Shown here: positions 45,917-57,125 of the stretch, in pieces
Layout of the letters: each line of letters starts with the position of its first letter
Numbering within the stretch: the stretch's first letter is position 1
Source of the DNA: Ailurus styani
Taxonomy: Eukaryota; Chordata; Mammalia; Carnivora; Ailuridae
Direction of reading: 5' to 3'
Length of the DNA: 64,000 nt
Assembly: GCA_002007465.1 (NCBI GenBank)
Contig: LNAC01000009.1
Coordinates: 4,524,910 to 4,588,909 of the forward strand
Program-made: the position numbers and the translations under genes
Notes under the pieces: generated by a model
Databases searched by the model: none
What the model was told of the DNA's origin: nothing
The model's input: the letters and a program-made list of their open reading frames with translations, nothing else

Positions 45917-46788
45917 ATGGAAGAGGAAGGAAAACTTCCAAATTCATTTTATAAGGTCAGCATTACCCTAATACCAAAACCAGACAAAGACAACGCACCA
46001 AAAAAAGAGAACTACAGGCCAATTTCTCTGATGAACACAAAGCAAAACTCAAAAAAATACTGGCAAACCAAATCCAAAAATACATTAAAAAATCATTCAC
46101 CATGGTCAAGTGGGATTTATTCCTGGGATGCAAGTGTGGCTCAATATTCACAAATCAATCAATGTAATATACCACATCAGTAAGAGAAAGGATAAAAATC
46201 ATATGATCATTTCAATAGATGCAGGAAAAGCATTTGACAAAGTACAACATCCATTCATGATAAAAATCCTCAACAAAGTAGACTTAGAAGGAACATTCTT
46301 CAACACTGGGCTTTAAATGAAAAATTCACAGCTGGACCACCTGGCTGGCTCAGTTGGTTAAGTGTCCGACTCTTGATTTTGGCTAGATCCTGATCTCAGG
46401 GTCATGAGATTGAGCCCTGCATCTAGCTCCACACTCAGCATGGAGTTAGCTTATCCCTCTCTCTCTGCTCCCCCCCACTTGTGCTCTCTTTCTCTAATAA
46501 ATGAATGAATGAAATCTTTAAAAGAAGAAAAACCCACAGCTAACATCATATTCAATGGCAGAAAAATTGAGAACTTTTCTCTTACAGTCAGGAACAAGAC
46601 AAGGATGTCCCCTCTCGCCACTTTTATTCAATGTAGTACTGGAAGTCCTGGCCACAGCAATCAAACAACAAAAAGAAATGAAAGGCATCCAAATTGATAA
46701 GGCAGAAATAAAACTTTCACTCTTTGCAGATGATGTGATACTATGTATAGGAAACCCTAAAGACTTCACCAAAAACTATCAGAACTGA
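45917..46788 (+). pseudogene. L1 ORF2 reverse-transcriptase remnant
   Basis: Several short frames together cover the L1 reverse-transcriptase domain. The first carries a [13 protein letters not shown] block and NYRPISLMN. The second has GFIPGMQ and a DAGKAFDK block. A third (46555-46788) has [12 protein letters not shown] and the catalytic FADD at 46723-46734. The catalytic residues persist, but stops, frameshifts and a SINE at 46334 separate the blocks, so no active enzyme can be made. In a living L1 this enzyme copies L1 and SINE RNA at the target site. Confidence 0.9.
46334..46526 (+). mobile_element. CAN-SINE nested in L1 ORF2
   Basis: Head 'ccacctggctggctcagttg' and tail 'aataaatgaatgaatgaaat'. 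The 15-bp TSD 'gaaaaattcacagct' and 'gaaaaacccacagct' lies at 46319-46333 and 46527-46541. Confidence 0.95.
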
Positions 46789-48274
46789 TAAATGTATTCA
46801 GTAGGGTTGCAGGATAAAAACATCAATGTACAGAAATCTGTTGCATTTCTGTACACTACTAATGAAGGGGAAGAAAGAGAAATTAAGAAAACAAGCCCAT
46901 TAACGGTTACACCCAAAATAAGAAAACGCCTATGAATAAACTTAACTGAAGAGGTGAAGACCTATACTCTGAAAACTATAAAACACTAATGCAAGAAATT
47001 GAAAATGATACAAAGAAATGGAAAGACATTCCATGCTCATGGATTGGAAGAGCAAATACTGTTAAAACGCCTATACTACCCAAAGCAATCTACGGATTAA
47101 ATGCAATCTCTATCAAAATACCAACAACATTTTTCACAGAACTAGAACAAATTCTCAAATTTGTGTGGACCCCAAAAGACTGCATATAGCCAAAGCAATC
47201 TTGAAAAACAAAACTGGAAGTATCATAATTTCAGACTTCAAGTTATATTACAATGCTGTGGTAGTAATCAAAACAGTATGATACTGGCACTAAAACAGAC
47301 ACATAGATCTATGGGACAGAAGAGAAAGCCCAGAAATAAACCCACAATTATGCAGTCAATTAATCTTTGATAAAGGAGGCAAGAACATGCAATGGAAAAA
47401 AAGACAAATTATTCTACAAATGGTGTTGGGAAAACTGGACAGCCACATGCAAAAGAACAAAACTGAACCACTTCATTTTATCTACCCCAAAACAAACTCA
47501 AAATGGATTATGGACCTAATTTTGAGACCTGAAACCATAAAAATCCCAGAAGAGAGCACAAGCAGAATTTCTCTGACATTGGCCATAGCAACATCTTTCT
47601 AGATATGTCTCCGAGACAAGGAAAACAAAATCAAAAATAAACTATTGGGACTACATCAAAATAAAAAGCTTCTGCACAGCAAAAGAAACAACCAACAAAA
47701 CTAAAAGATGAGCTACTGAATGGGAGAAGATATTTGCAAATGATACATCCAATAAGGGGTTCGTATTCAAAATATATAAACTCTGATACAACTCAATACA
47801 AAAAAACCAATAATCGAATTTAAAAAGGACAGAAGACATGAACAGACATTTCTCCAAAGAAACATACAGATGGCCAACAAACACATGAAAAGATGCTCAA
47901 CATCACTCATCATAAGGGAAATGCCAATCAAAACTACACTGAGATATCACTTCACACCTGTAAGAATGGCTAAAATAAAAAAATTCAACAAATATTGGCT
48001 AGGATGTGGAGAAAAAGGAACCCTCACGCACTGCTGGTGAGAATGCAAACTGGTCCAGCCTTTGTAGAAAACGGTGTGGAGATTCCTCAAAAAATTAAAA
48101 ATAGAACTATCTTATGATCCAGCAATTGTACTACTGAGTATTTATCCAAAGAATATGAAAACACATATTCAAAATGGTAGCTGTACCCTGATGTTTATTG
48201 CAGTATTTACAATAGCCAAACTATGGAAACAGCCCAAGTGTCCATTGACTGATGAATGGACAAAGATGTGCTCT

Positions 48275-48345
48275 GTGTGTGTGTGTATATATGTACGTGT
48301 ATGTATATATGTGTGTATATGTGTATATATGTATATATATATATA
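48275..48345. repeat. (GT)n/(TATG)n compound microsatellite
   Basis: A GT run grades into TATATG/TATA words within the 3' part of the L1. Confidence 0.93.
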
Positions 48346-48719
48346 ATGGAATATTAGTCAGCCATAAATAAGAATGAAATCTTGCCATTTGTAACAACAT
48401 GGATGGATTTAGAGAGTATAATGCTAAGGAAAATAAGTCAGAGAAAGACAAATACCATATGATCTCACTCATAGATGGAATTTAAGAAATAAAACGAGCA
48501 AAGGAAAAAAGAGTGATAAACCAAGAAACAGACTCTTAACTATAGATGGTTACTAGAGGAGAGATGTGTGGTGTGAAGGGTGATACAGGTGAAGGGGATT
48601 AAGAGTACATCTGTCTTGATGAGCACTGACTGATATATGGAACTGCTAAATCACTCATCGTACATCCGAAACTATTAGAAGACCATGTTAACTACACTGG
48701 TATTAAATTTTAAAATTTT

Positions 48720-48903
48720 GGGGGGGCACCTCGGTGGCACAGTGGGTTAATGCCTCTGCCTTCGGCTCAGGTCATGATTTCAGGGTCCTGGAATCCAGCC
48801 CCTCATTGGGCTCTCTGCTCAGCAGGGAGCCTGCTTCCTCCTCTCTCTCTGCCTGCCTCTCTACCTACTTCTGATCTCTCTGTCAGATAAATAAATAAAA
48901 TCT
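48720..48903 (+). mobile_element. CAN-SINE nested in the L1 3' tail
   Basis: Head 'gggcacctcggtggcacagt'. 'taaaatttt' at 48711-48719 and 48904-48912 is the probable TSD, though the A/T-rich tail makes it less decisive. Confidence 0.93.
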
Positions 48904-49339
48904 TAAAATTTTTTTTTAATTTTTAAATAAAAAATAAACAAAAAGCCAACAATCATCCATTCTTGTTTACATGTCTGTAGGTCACCTGGGCATTGGCTGA
49001 TCTCACCTTAGCTCGGCTGGTCTCGGGTCCAACCTACAGGGAGGCCCAGGTGTGTTGCAAGTGTCTCTCATCTTCTGGATCAGTAGAGTAACTGGGGTAT
49101 GTTTTTCTCATGGTGATGGCAGAATCACATGAAGGCAAGCAAACCATACTACACATTTCAAACATCTGCTCTTAAAATACCTACTCACATTACCCCGACC
49201 AAAGCAGGTAATGTGGCTAAACCCCAGGCCAATAAGCAGGACATACACTCTCTTCCTATGAGGACATGACAAAAGTGTGAATGTCTAAATATACTACAGA
49301 GGAGTAAAGATTTGGGCCCATAATTCAGTCTAATTCAAT

Positions 49340-50480
49340 TTACCTAATGTATTTCATTTTATGGAGCTAGTGGAATCTGAAACCAATACTGAAGAGAGAT
49401 AGCACAAAAATGATGTTATAGATGAACCTAACTTATGAATTTGGATGTGAAATGCTTTAAAAATTAGTCAATTAAAATAAGCAGTGATATTCCTAAAATC
49501 ATCTTTTACAACCAAGTATGATTTATCCCAGAATTTAAAGGATTATTTATATGTAAGAAACCCATTCATGTAATACATCCTATCAGAAGGACCAATAAAA
49601 AAAAGATATAACCTCATTGAATGCAGAAAAGACACAGAAAAAAATTTGACACTCATTACTAATTTTTATAAACCCTTTAAAAACCAGGAATAGGAGAATA
49701 TTTGTTAACATAATAGACCAAACTTATCTTAGAAAAACAATAGAATGCATATACGGGACACAACAGATGTCTTGTAAAATCAAGAGCAAAACAAGCATGA
49801 CTATTTCCATTTTTATTCAACATTTTTTTGCTCAATGCAAAAAATATATAAACAGAGATAAGTGGTCTAACTATTAAAAAGAAGATGAGATCATCATTAT
49901 TTACAGATGATACAACTACATACCTAGAAAACATAAAAGTATCAACTGAAAAACTCTTGGATAAATGAGCAGTCAAATACAAGATAAATATTTGAAAATC
50001 AATGATTTTTCTATATGCTAGCCATAACTAGTTATACGATATAATAGAAAATAGATTCTATTTACAATAGCAATAAAAACGTAAAATATTTAGCAGTAAC
50101 CATAAAAAGAATTGTGCAGAAATTATATGTGAAGAATGCTACAGACCTTTATTCAGAGATATAGAGGACTGGAAAAAACAGAAATATATACCAAGCTCAA
50201 GAGTGAAAAGATGAAATATTGTCAAGATATGAATTCTTCCCAAATTACTTCATAGGTTTAATACAGTTGTATTTGAAAGATTAAAGGTGTTGGACCAACT
50301 TGAGAAGTAACTCTAGAGTTCATCACAAGGAATAATTTTTGAGTATATATAAAGTATTTTGAAAAAAGTGAGGTCATGAGGGGCACTAGCCCCATCCAAT
50401 AATAAAACTAACTGTATAGTGCAGTAACTTTAAGAGTGTCATTGTTACTGTATTTGACAACACCCCTCAACAGAACATGG
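49340..50480 (+). mobile_element. Old L1 ORF2 relic, sense
   Basis: 'caagtatgatttatcccaga' near 49515 and 'gaatgcatatacgg'-type late RT words, with a GATGAT catalytic-region echo near 49900, fit L1 ORF2. It is heavily mutated. Confidence 0.6.
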
Positions 50481-51184
50481 TAAGTAAGCTGGAAACGGAC
50501 TTTAGTTATAAGCACTTACATGTAAGATGGTGCATTAACATGTAAATTCCACTAACATATAAGACAAGTTGCATTTGGTTGTATGTAACAGAAACCTGAG
50601 TCTTAGGGTTTAACCACTCACTGCATGAGGGCACTGTTTCTCTTATTAAAACAAGCTGGCCATGGGGGAACAATCCCTTCCCCCTCCACCACGCCTGGAG
50701 TGTGTCTTTCACCCTGAGGTTGCAAAAATGGCCACTTCACCTTTATTATAGATATGATAAAGAAGGAAGAAAGGAAAGGGAAAGGGGGGATAAGGAAGGA
50801 GAGGCAAGGAAGAAGGAGCAGTACCTATACTGACAAGAACTCCCCCAAAAGTCTCCAGCAGACACCCACTCATATCTCAAATATGAGATATCATCAAAAA
50901 TAAGCCACACTGCTGCCCCAAACTGGAAGGGAGCCTTGGAGAAATACTTTTCCACACAAAATTAAGATTCTGCTGATAAGAAATGTGAAGTGTCGTAGAT
51001 AAGCACCAATGACCGCCATAGAAAACGTCTAGATCGTTGTGAGACGGAAGGGCAGGAAGGAGTAACTATTTGACTAAGAAGTTTGAAAAACTGCCTAGTA
51101 TGTTGGGTTTAAAAAAAAACCCTCAAGTTAAATTTTTATCTTCTTCCAAATACCAATATACTGTCCGTAGGATTTATAGAATTA
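50481..51184. other. Unclassified DNA
   Basis: Purine-rich GGAA/AGAA words at 50755-50820. The rest is not recognised; no gene. Confidence 0.4.
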
Positions 51185-51273
51185 TAATTTTTTAAAGTAA
51201 GCTTTATACCCAATGTGGGACTTGAACTCATGATCAAGAGCCACATGCTTGACCAGAGCCAGCTAGGTGCCCT
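51185..51273 (-). mobile_element. Short old CAN-SINE, antisense
   Basis: 'aaagtaagctttatacccaa', 'gacttgaactcatgatcaag' and 'gccagctaggtgccc' mark a short antisense copy. The 15-bp TSD starting 'ggatttatagaa' lies at 51170 and 51274. Confidence 0.88.
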
Positions 51274-51289
51274 GGATTTATAGAACTAA

Positions 51290-51616
51290 AAATTAGGAAA
51301 ATTAGAAGAATATATATGCAAGTAAAGAACATTTTTAACTTCACGGAAAGGAAAAGGACTTTCTAGGCCTATGAGCCAAGAAATAAGCACCAAAGGAACA
51401 CCCTCATATACCTCACTTGAGTCGATTTAATTCTGTAAGTTAAAAATCCTGCTGACAAAATTAAAAAGCAAACAACAAACTGAACAAAACAGAAAGGGTT
51501 ACTCTCCTTACTATATATCATGATATGGATCAACAAGGGGAAAAATTAAGGCCCCCTTACATAAAATGTTGACAGAGGACCTGAGCCAACAATTCATGAA
51601 AGAGGAGACCCAGTTT
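51290..51616. other. A-rich DNA, possible L1 scrap
   Basis: An A-rich strand without clear landmarks. An old sense L1 is possible. No gene. Confidence 0.35.
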
Positions 51617-52038
51617 GGGGTACCTGGGTGGCTCGGTCAGGGGAGCGGCTGACTCTCGATTTTGGCTCAGGTCATGTTCTCAGCCTGGGGATCAAGGCCC
51701 ACATGGGGCTCTGAGTTCAGCGGGGAGTCTGCTTCAGGATTCTCCCCTCTCTCTGCCCCTCCCCCTGCGCGTGCTCTCTCTCTTTCTCTCTCTCTCATGA
51801 ATAAACCTTCATTTTTTTATTTTTTTTAAGATTTTATTTATTTATTTGACAGAGAGAGATCACAAGTAGGCAGCGAGGCAGGCAGAGAGAGAGGAGGAAG
51901 CAGGCTCCCTGCCAAGCAGAGACCCCGATGCAGGGCTCGATCCCAGGACCCTGAGATCATGACCTGAGCCAAAGAGCAGAGGCTTTAACCCACTGAGCCA
52001 CCCAGGCGCCCTCATGAATAACCCTTTAAAGAAAGAAA
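51617..52038 (+). mobile_element. CAN-SINE interrupted by another SINE
   Basis: Head 'tacctgggtggctcggtcag' at 51620. The tail near 51794-51809 continues at 52011-52036 after the second SINE. The outer TSD is 'agaggagaccca' at 51600-51611 versus 'agaagagacaca' at 52039. Confidence 0.9.
51810..52010 (-). mobile_element. CAN-SINE (musteloid type), nested antisense
   Basis: A full antisense copy ('aagattttatttatttattt' to 'gagccacccaggcgcc'). The duplicated target 'ctcatgaataaacctt' and 'ctcatgaataaccctt' lies in the tail of the host SINE at 51794-51809 and 52011-52026. Confidence 0.96.
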
Positions 52039-52799
52039 GAAGAGACACATATGAAAACATATGAAACAATGTGCTATTTTGAATACACTGATAACAATTC
52101 AAAAATACCCCAATCGTTGATTTTTTTTCTTGAAAAAAATATAAATCACTCGTGTAAGAACGTGGAAATGCAGAACAGCATAAAGAAAACAAAAATCACT
52201 GTGCTTCAACAACTGAAAGATGAGAGCTTTTTGGGATGTGTCATTCCACTCTGTTTTTTTCCCTCACAAATACCTTCTAATTAGCTCATTTTTCTCTATT
52301 GTCTTTCCCTTTGTTTATTCCTTTCTTTGATGGCCTCACACTTCACTGTACTTTTGTCAGCTAATCCCCAGCAGGGCACACTGCTGCTCCCCTCAACATT
52401 CGCCTTCCACAGAGAACAGCAAGGGGAAGGCCGGACATCAGGTAAGCAGGGAGCAGCATTTTCCACAGGAAGGGTGATCAGGCTCTAACGGAACTAAAGG
52501 AGCTAAGGAGGCCCTGCGACTTAGGGAGCCCGTGACATCTGACACGCACTTTCTGCCGCTGGCACGCAACCGTGCTGAAACCTAGCACTTCATATTTCTG
52601 CTTACATTCAGTCAGTGTAAATGGTAAAATAAAACCCTTGAGAATTTTGTTCCTGCTGGACTTACCCTGACATAGGTAATAAATTATAAATTTTGTACAA
52701 AATACAAAAATCAACCACCTAATAACACTGGAAAGTGAACAATTTCAGCTATTGTCTTTCCCCAAATGGCAAGGTAACTATCACAACATTGCTCACTGA
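52039..52799. other. Unclassified DNA
   Basis: An A-rich first 200 bp could be a decayed L1. The rest (52300-52795) is unrecognised. No gene. Confidence 0.4.
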
Positions 52800-53160
52800 A
52801 TAATTTTTTTTTTTTTGGTAACTATTTCGGTCCATTTTTGGATTCCAGTCTGTTTCATTATTTTACATGTCTGTCTATACATCGGTACCAAATTGCTTTA
52901 ATACTGTAGCTTTATTTTTTCATCATTTCTTTTAGAGAGAGAGCATGAGCAGGAGGGGTAAAAGGAAAGGGAGAGAGAATCTCAAGCAGACTCCACACTG
53001 AGCGCGGAGCCCAACATGGGGCTCCAATTCACTACCCTGAAATCATGACCTGAACCAAAACCAAGAGTTGGACACTTAACTGACTACACTGCCCAGGCAC
53101 CCCAATACTGAAGCTTTAAAATGCATTTTTAATATCTCATAGGGCAAATGTATGTTATAT
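52800..53160 (-). mobile_element. L1 3' relic, antisense
   Basis: 'catgtctgtctatacatcgg' and 'ccaaattgctttaatactgt' are antisense L1 3' words. A SINE splits it. Confidence 0.6.
52915..53103 (-). mobile_element. CAN-SINE (older), antisense
   Basis: Ends 'ctacactgcccaggcacccc'. The TSD is 'aatactgtagcttta' (near 52900) and 'aatactgaagcttta' (near 53104), with one mismatch. Confidence 0.94.
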
Positions 53161-53257
53161 GTTGGTGTGTAATAAACACCCCCCCCAAAAAAAACACAAG
53201 CGAAAATTTAATGGCTTCCAAAAAACACCAATCTATTTGCTCATGACTATTAAAATT

Positions 53258-53460
53258 AGGGGTGCCTGGGTGGCTCAGTGGGTTAAAGCCTCTGCCTTCG
53301 GCTCAGGTCATGATCTCAGGGTCCTGGGATCGAGCCCCACTTGGGGCTGCCTGCTCAGCAGGGGGCCTGCTTCCTCCTCTCTCTCTCTGCCTGCCTCTCT
53401 GCCTCCTTGTGATCTCTCTCTCTCTCTGTCAAATAAATAAAATCTTTAAAAAAAAAAAAA
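53258..53460 (+). mobile_element. CAN-SINE (musteloid type)
   Basis: A near-consensus copy with head 'ggtgcctgggtggctcagtg', right half and poly-A. The TSD is not obvious in the A-rich flank. Confidence 0.96.
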
Positions 53461-54344
53461 GCACACATATTTGTTGCATAGTCTGAAATTCTTTACCCCA
53501 CTCCTGAACAATGCAGGGATCTTAAGACACTTTAACTCAGACAAGCCCTCCTGACCCATGCTTTTTATCCCATATTTTCTTCTATCCTTTTGTAAGCCTC
53601 ACATATTTGCTATTATTCTTTGTATTGTTTCATACAATAAATTTGTATTTAGATATAACTATATGTTCACCATTTTCTAGGAATATAGATATCCCTATCT
53701 ATATCTCAAACATTTTGTTTAGGGCCACTTTTTTTTCTTCTGTTTTTTGTTGGTTTTGCTTTTTGTGTTCTATTTTGATTAATTTGGGTATTGAAGACAT
53801 TGTCTCATTACATCTAGTTCCATTGAAGAACAGGAAATAGCATTTGAAAAGAAAAACTCGGAAGGTTTTTGTAGTTAGTGTACCCTTTAGGCTTGAATGC
53901 GGGGAAGGATCAGAATTGGACACAATAGAGCTATAACTGGTGTTTGTTTGGTTTTTTTTTTCTCCTAATGCAGGGTTATCCAGGCAGAGGACAAAAAATA
54001 TACAGTACCAAAGTTAGGAATACACAACCCAAATTAGCCTTTTGTAAGCTCTGCACTTTTTTGAAACGATAAATTGTACATGAAAACTTCACAGATCAAC
54101 CTTTTATTCTGGCGTGTGCAACATGTCGTCATAAAGGCCTCGTTCCTCTGTGTTAGTGTTATTTGTATATGTATCTTGAAAGAGAGGTTCATGTGATAAC
54201 AGCATGTAGGTAAGAATAAAAGAGAAGTTTCAACCCGATTTTATATGAGAAATAATTTTATGGTAGGTTTTTGGGGCTGCTTTTGCTTTGTTTTGTTGGT
54301 TTGTTTCATTGTTTGATTTTTGCATTTTCTAACACTAAACAGCC
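53461..54344. other. AT-rich unclassified DNA
   Basis: No gene or secure repeat. T-rich parts near 53600-53800 could be very old LINE sequence. Confidence 0.4.
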
Positions 54345-54590
54345 TGAATTTATTTATTTATTTTTGAATTTTTATTTAAATTCTAATTAGTTAACATATA
54401 GTGTAGTACTGGTTTCAGGAGCAGAATTCAGTGATTCATCACTTACATATAACACCCAGGGCTCATCACAAGTGCCCCCCTTAATAGCCATCACCCTTTT
54501 AGCCCATCCTCTGCCCACCTCCCTCCATCAACTCTCAGTTTGTCAGAAGTCCTATAGGGAGAGACTATTAATATAAAGTCTCTGGGTTTT
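54345..54590 (-). mobile_element. Carnivore L1 3' end, antisense, truncated
   Basis: 'agttaacatatagtgtagta', 'ggtttcaggagcagaattca', 'tgattcatcacttacatata' and 'acacccagggctcatcacaa' form the antisense carnivore-type L1 3' end, preceded by a T-rich tail. It is 5'-truncated to about 240 bp. Confidence 0.88.
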
Positions 54591-55784
54591 TATTTGGTTT
54601 AAAATGCCTTTATTTGATATGTCTTCAAATATTACATCTCCCTCCATTCTCTGCTTATCTTCTTCTTGTACTTTGAATAAATGTGGTTTTAGATTTAATA
54701 TGTGATGTTAAGACCAATCAGAGTTCAGGTGTTGTCAGCTTGATCACACATTGAAGAGTGCCTTGACTTTGATCACTGATTGGTTTGGTTTCAGAGGCCG
54801 ACCTCAGCAGGTTTAATGTTCTGCCTATTTGCTCTTTCATCCAATCCTCAGTCCTTCTCTGAATCAGAGCAGGGAGCAGGGGCTGAACCACACAAGCCAC
54901 ACTTCCCAGCCTCCTGTGTCAGCAGGACTCCAGTTGGAGAAGTCCAATAGGAGACACGGGCAGGAGACGGGAGGCTACAAGAGGGTGGCTCATCTCCCTC
55001 TCTCCTTCAGCTCTCGCTCCTTCAACAGCTGCATATTCTTCCTGCCTCTTGCTGGACCGCGATGCCCCTTTGATTCCAGCTTCCTCCTAGTGACCTCTGC
55101 CTTTAGTCTGTGGCAACATACCCCTTCCCTTTGTCCCTCCCATGGCGGCAGCTTCTTGCTACTGCCAATGTCTGGGCTGCCTCACTGTCCACTGGTTTCT
55201 CAGCTCTTCTATCACACAGGCAACCAATTCCCATGTTAAATTGCCTCTGTTCGACACCCAGAGTGATTTCTGTTTCCTTCCTGAACCTCCAGAAATATTA
55301 TTTTGTTTTTAAAACAAAATTTTATATTTTGTTTTTAAAAAGAAGGGGGAAAAAAAGTTCTTTCTCTATGTTCCTGAAGAATCTTAAAGCACTGATATCG
55401 TCTGTTTTTAACAAGTTCGAATGAAAAAATTCGTCTGGACCTCAAGCTTTTTAAGTGGGAAACTAGAATAATTTCTCAATTTTTCCTATGGTTGATCTAT
55501 GTAGGTTTTAGGGTATTTTTAAAGAAGAAAAACATGCAGTGTCAGTTCATCCTTTAAAAACTATAGATACGTACACCATCTTTTTAAGGTAGATAATAAG
55601 AAATACATGCAAAATGTTTCTTTTGTTTTGTTTTATTGTTAAGAGTAAATTTGCCTGCCTCCAGATTTGGCTCAAACCCCGAGTATCTTTCACAGTGATC
55701 CGAGGGATTGTCTCAGGATTGAAAACTGGCATTAAAGACCCATACAACCAGGAGTTGACCAAGATACAACAGCCACTGGAATTC
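54591..55784. other. Unclassified DNA
   Basis: No gene or secure repeat is recognised. The stretch 54880-55250 has mildly LTR-like words, but I cannot assign it. Confidence 0.4.
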
Positions 55785-55983
55785 TTTTTTTTTTTAAAGA
55801 TTTTATTTATTTATTTCACAGAGGGAGAGAGATCACAAGGAGGCAGAGAGGCAGACAGAGAGAGAGGGGGAAGCAGGCTCCCCGCCGAGCAGGGAGCCCG
55901 ATGTGGGCCTCGATCCCAGGACCCTGAGATCATGACCTGAGCCGAAAGCAGAGGCTTTAACCCACTGAGCCACCCAGGCGCCC
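55785..55983 (-). mobile_element. CAN-SINE (musteloid type), antisense
   Basis: A complete antisense copy. The TSD 'cagccactggaatt' is exact at 55770-55783 and 55984-55997, indicating a young insertion. Confidence 0.98.
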
Positions 55984-56229
55984 CAGCCACTGGAATTTAA
56001 GATGTGAGTTGTGTTGCCACTGAGACTAAGTTAATAGGAGAGGGTTCTCATAACCTGTAAGTTCCTGACTTATTCTCACCAAAATATTTCCTTTCCCACC
56101 TCCAACTGCAAAATGTATTTCTAGAATTCCAGGAGTACCTGTTAAAAGAATCATTACTACCTTCCTGCTTCACATTTTTATATACAAAAAACATCAGGAT
56201 CACTTTGACCAGTACACAATCTCCTTTTA

Positions 56230-56560
56230 TATCATTAATTTATTCATGAATTCATTAAACATTTACTGAGCAGAGGCAGTGCCAGGCAGTGTTCTAGACA
56301 CTGGGGCTGTAGTGACAACCACTAAAGACCCTGCCTCTGCCCTTGTGGAATTTACGACGATCTCATAGGGAAAAGAGAATTGACCATGTTACCGTGATTT
56401 CTGGTAAATGCTTGGAAGTCTGAGTCCTATATGTTGGGGTGCAGGTGTGGGTCAAGGAAGGCTTCCTCAAGAAAGCAACATTTCTGCTGAGACTCAAGGA
56501 TGAGCAGGAGCTGACCAGACTAGGATATGTATATGGAGGTTATTTCAAGGAGAAAAAAGA
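56230..56560 (-). mobile_element. L2 LINE 3' end, antisense
   Basis: 'aaacatttactgagcagagg', 'gtgttctagacactggggct', 'ctgcccttgtggaatttacg' and 'gaaggcttcctcaagaaagc' follow antisense L2. Confidence 0.85.
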
Positions 56561-56635
56561 ATTTAGGGTGGAAGGTGCTAAATTGGAACTATGGCTTTTT
56601 CTCTGCAAGTCCTCCTTATTAAAAAACATTTTTTA

Positions 56636-56836
56636 GGGCGCCTGGGTGGCTCAGTGGGTTAAAGCCGCTGCCTTCGGCTCAGGTCATGATCCCAGGGTCC
56701 TGGGATCGAGGCCCACATCGGGCTCCCTGCTCGGCGGGGAGCCTGCTTCCCCCTCTCTCTCTGTCTGCCTCTCTGCCTCCTTGTGATCTCTCTCCCTCTG
56801 TGAAATAAATAAATAAAATCTTTAAAAAAAAAAAAA
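56636..56836 (+). mobile_element. CAN-SINE (musteloid type)
   Basis: Full-length with head 'gggcgcctgggtggctcagt' and an AAATAAATAAAATCTT tail ending in A and then T runs. Confidence 0.96.
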
Positions 56837-56872
56837 AATTTTTTTTAAATGAAAAATACCTTACATGGAAAG

Positions 56873-56945
56873 ACGAGAAAGGAAGAAAGGAAGGGAGGGA
56901 AGGAAAGAAAGACAAAGAGAGAGAGAGAGAGAGAGAGAGAAAAGA
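56873..56945. repeat. (GGAA)n/(GA)n purine tract
   Basis: GGAA/GGGA words pass into about 13 GA units, just beyond a SINE tail. It is pure purine over most of its length. Confidence 0.93.
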
Positions 56946-56979
56946 ACACAAAACCAATAAAATCTATCCAACACAATTC

Positions 56980-57125
56980 TTGGCATCAGATTTAACTGTG
57001 TGCCTTTGGCTGGGTGACCAGACTTCTCTGAGCCTCAAATTTCTCCTCCACATAAGAGGTTCATGTTAGCACCCTGCCAGGCTGCCATGAATATGGAATG
57101 AGAACAAGTTTATGCGAGCGCCTTG
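56980..57125 (+). mobile_element. MIR SINE, sense
   Basis: 'ctttggctgggtgaccagac', 'gagcctcaaatttctcctcc' and 'gaatatggaatgagaacaag' follow the MIR order. Confidence 0.7.

Larger units (their letters stand above)
42125..48949 (+). mobile_element. Full-length, inactive L1 (about 6.4 kb without nested SINEs)
   Basis: It is bounded by the 10-bp TSD 'caatcatcca' at 42115-42124 and 48950-48959. It opens with an L1 5'UTR-like start ('ccaatatggtggagtaagaa'), then an ORF1 zone (about 43230-44060). ORF2 follows: an endonuclease zone from about 44450, a reverse-transcriptase zone at 45900-46790, and C-terminal sequence to about 48100. A 3'UTR and an A-rich tail close it. Many stops and frameshifts make it non-autonomous. 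Two CAN-SINEs inserted later. Confidence 0.9.
42046..49332 (-). mobile_element. MaLR-type LTR split by a full-length L1
   Basis: The start of the antisense LTR (42046-42124: 'tgcattggtcagctattgcc') and its continuation (48950-49332: 'catgtctgtaggtcacctgg', 'ttagctcggctggtctcggg') join without loss when the L1 between them is removed. The end 'gggcccataattcagtcta' fits the LTR terminus. It is noncoding. Confidence 0.75.

Noticed and set aside
48275..48345. Possible CRISPR-like or phage-style repeat array
   Set aside because: It is a TATG/GT microsatellite in an L1. There are no spaced repeats of constant length, and the genome is mammalian.
53159..53486. Recurring peptide pattern near a WVAQWVKA-like start, also at 1204-1404 and 52192
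   Set aside because: All copies are translations of the CAN-SINE head in different frames, not a protein family.
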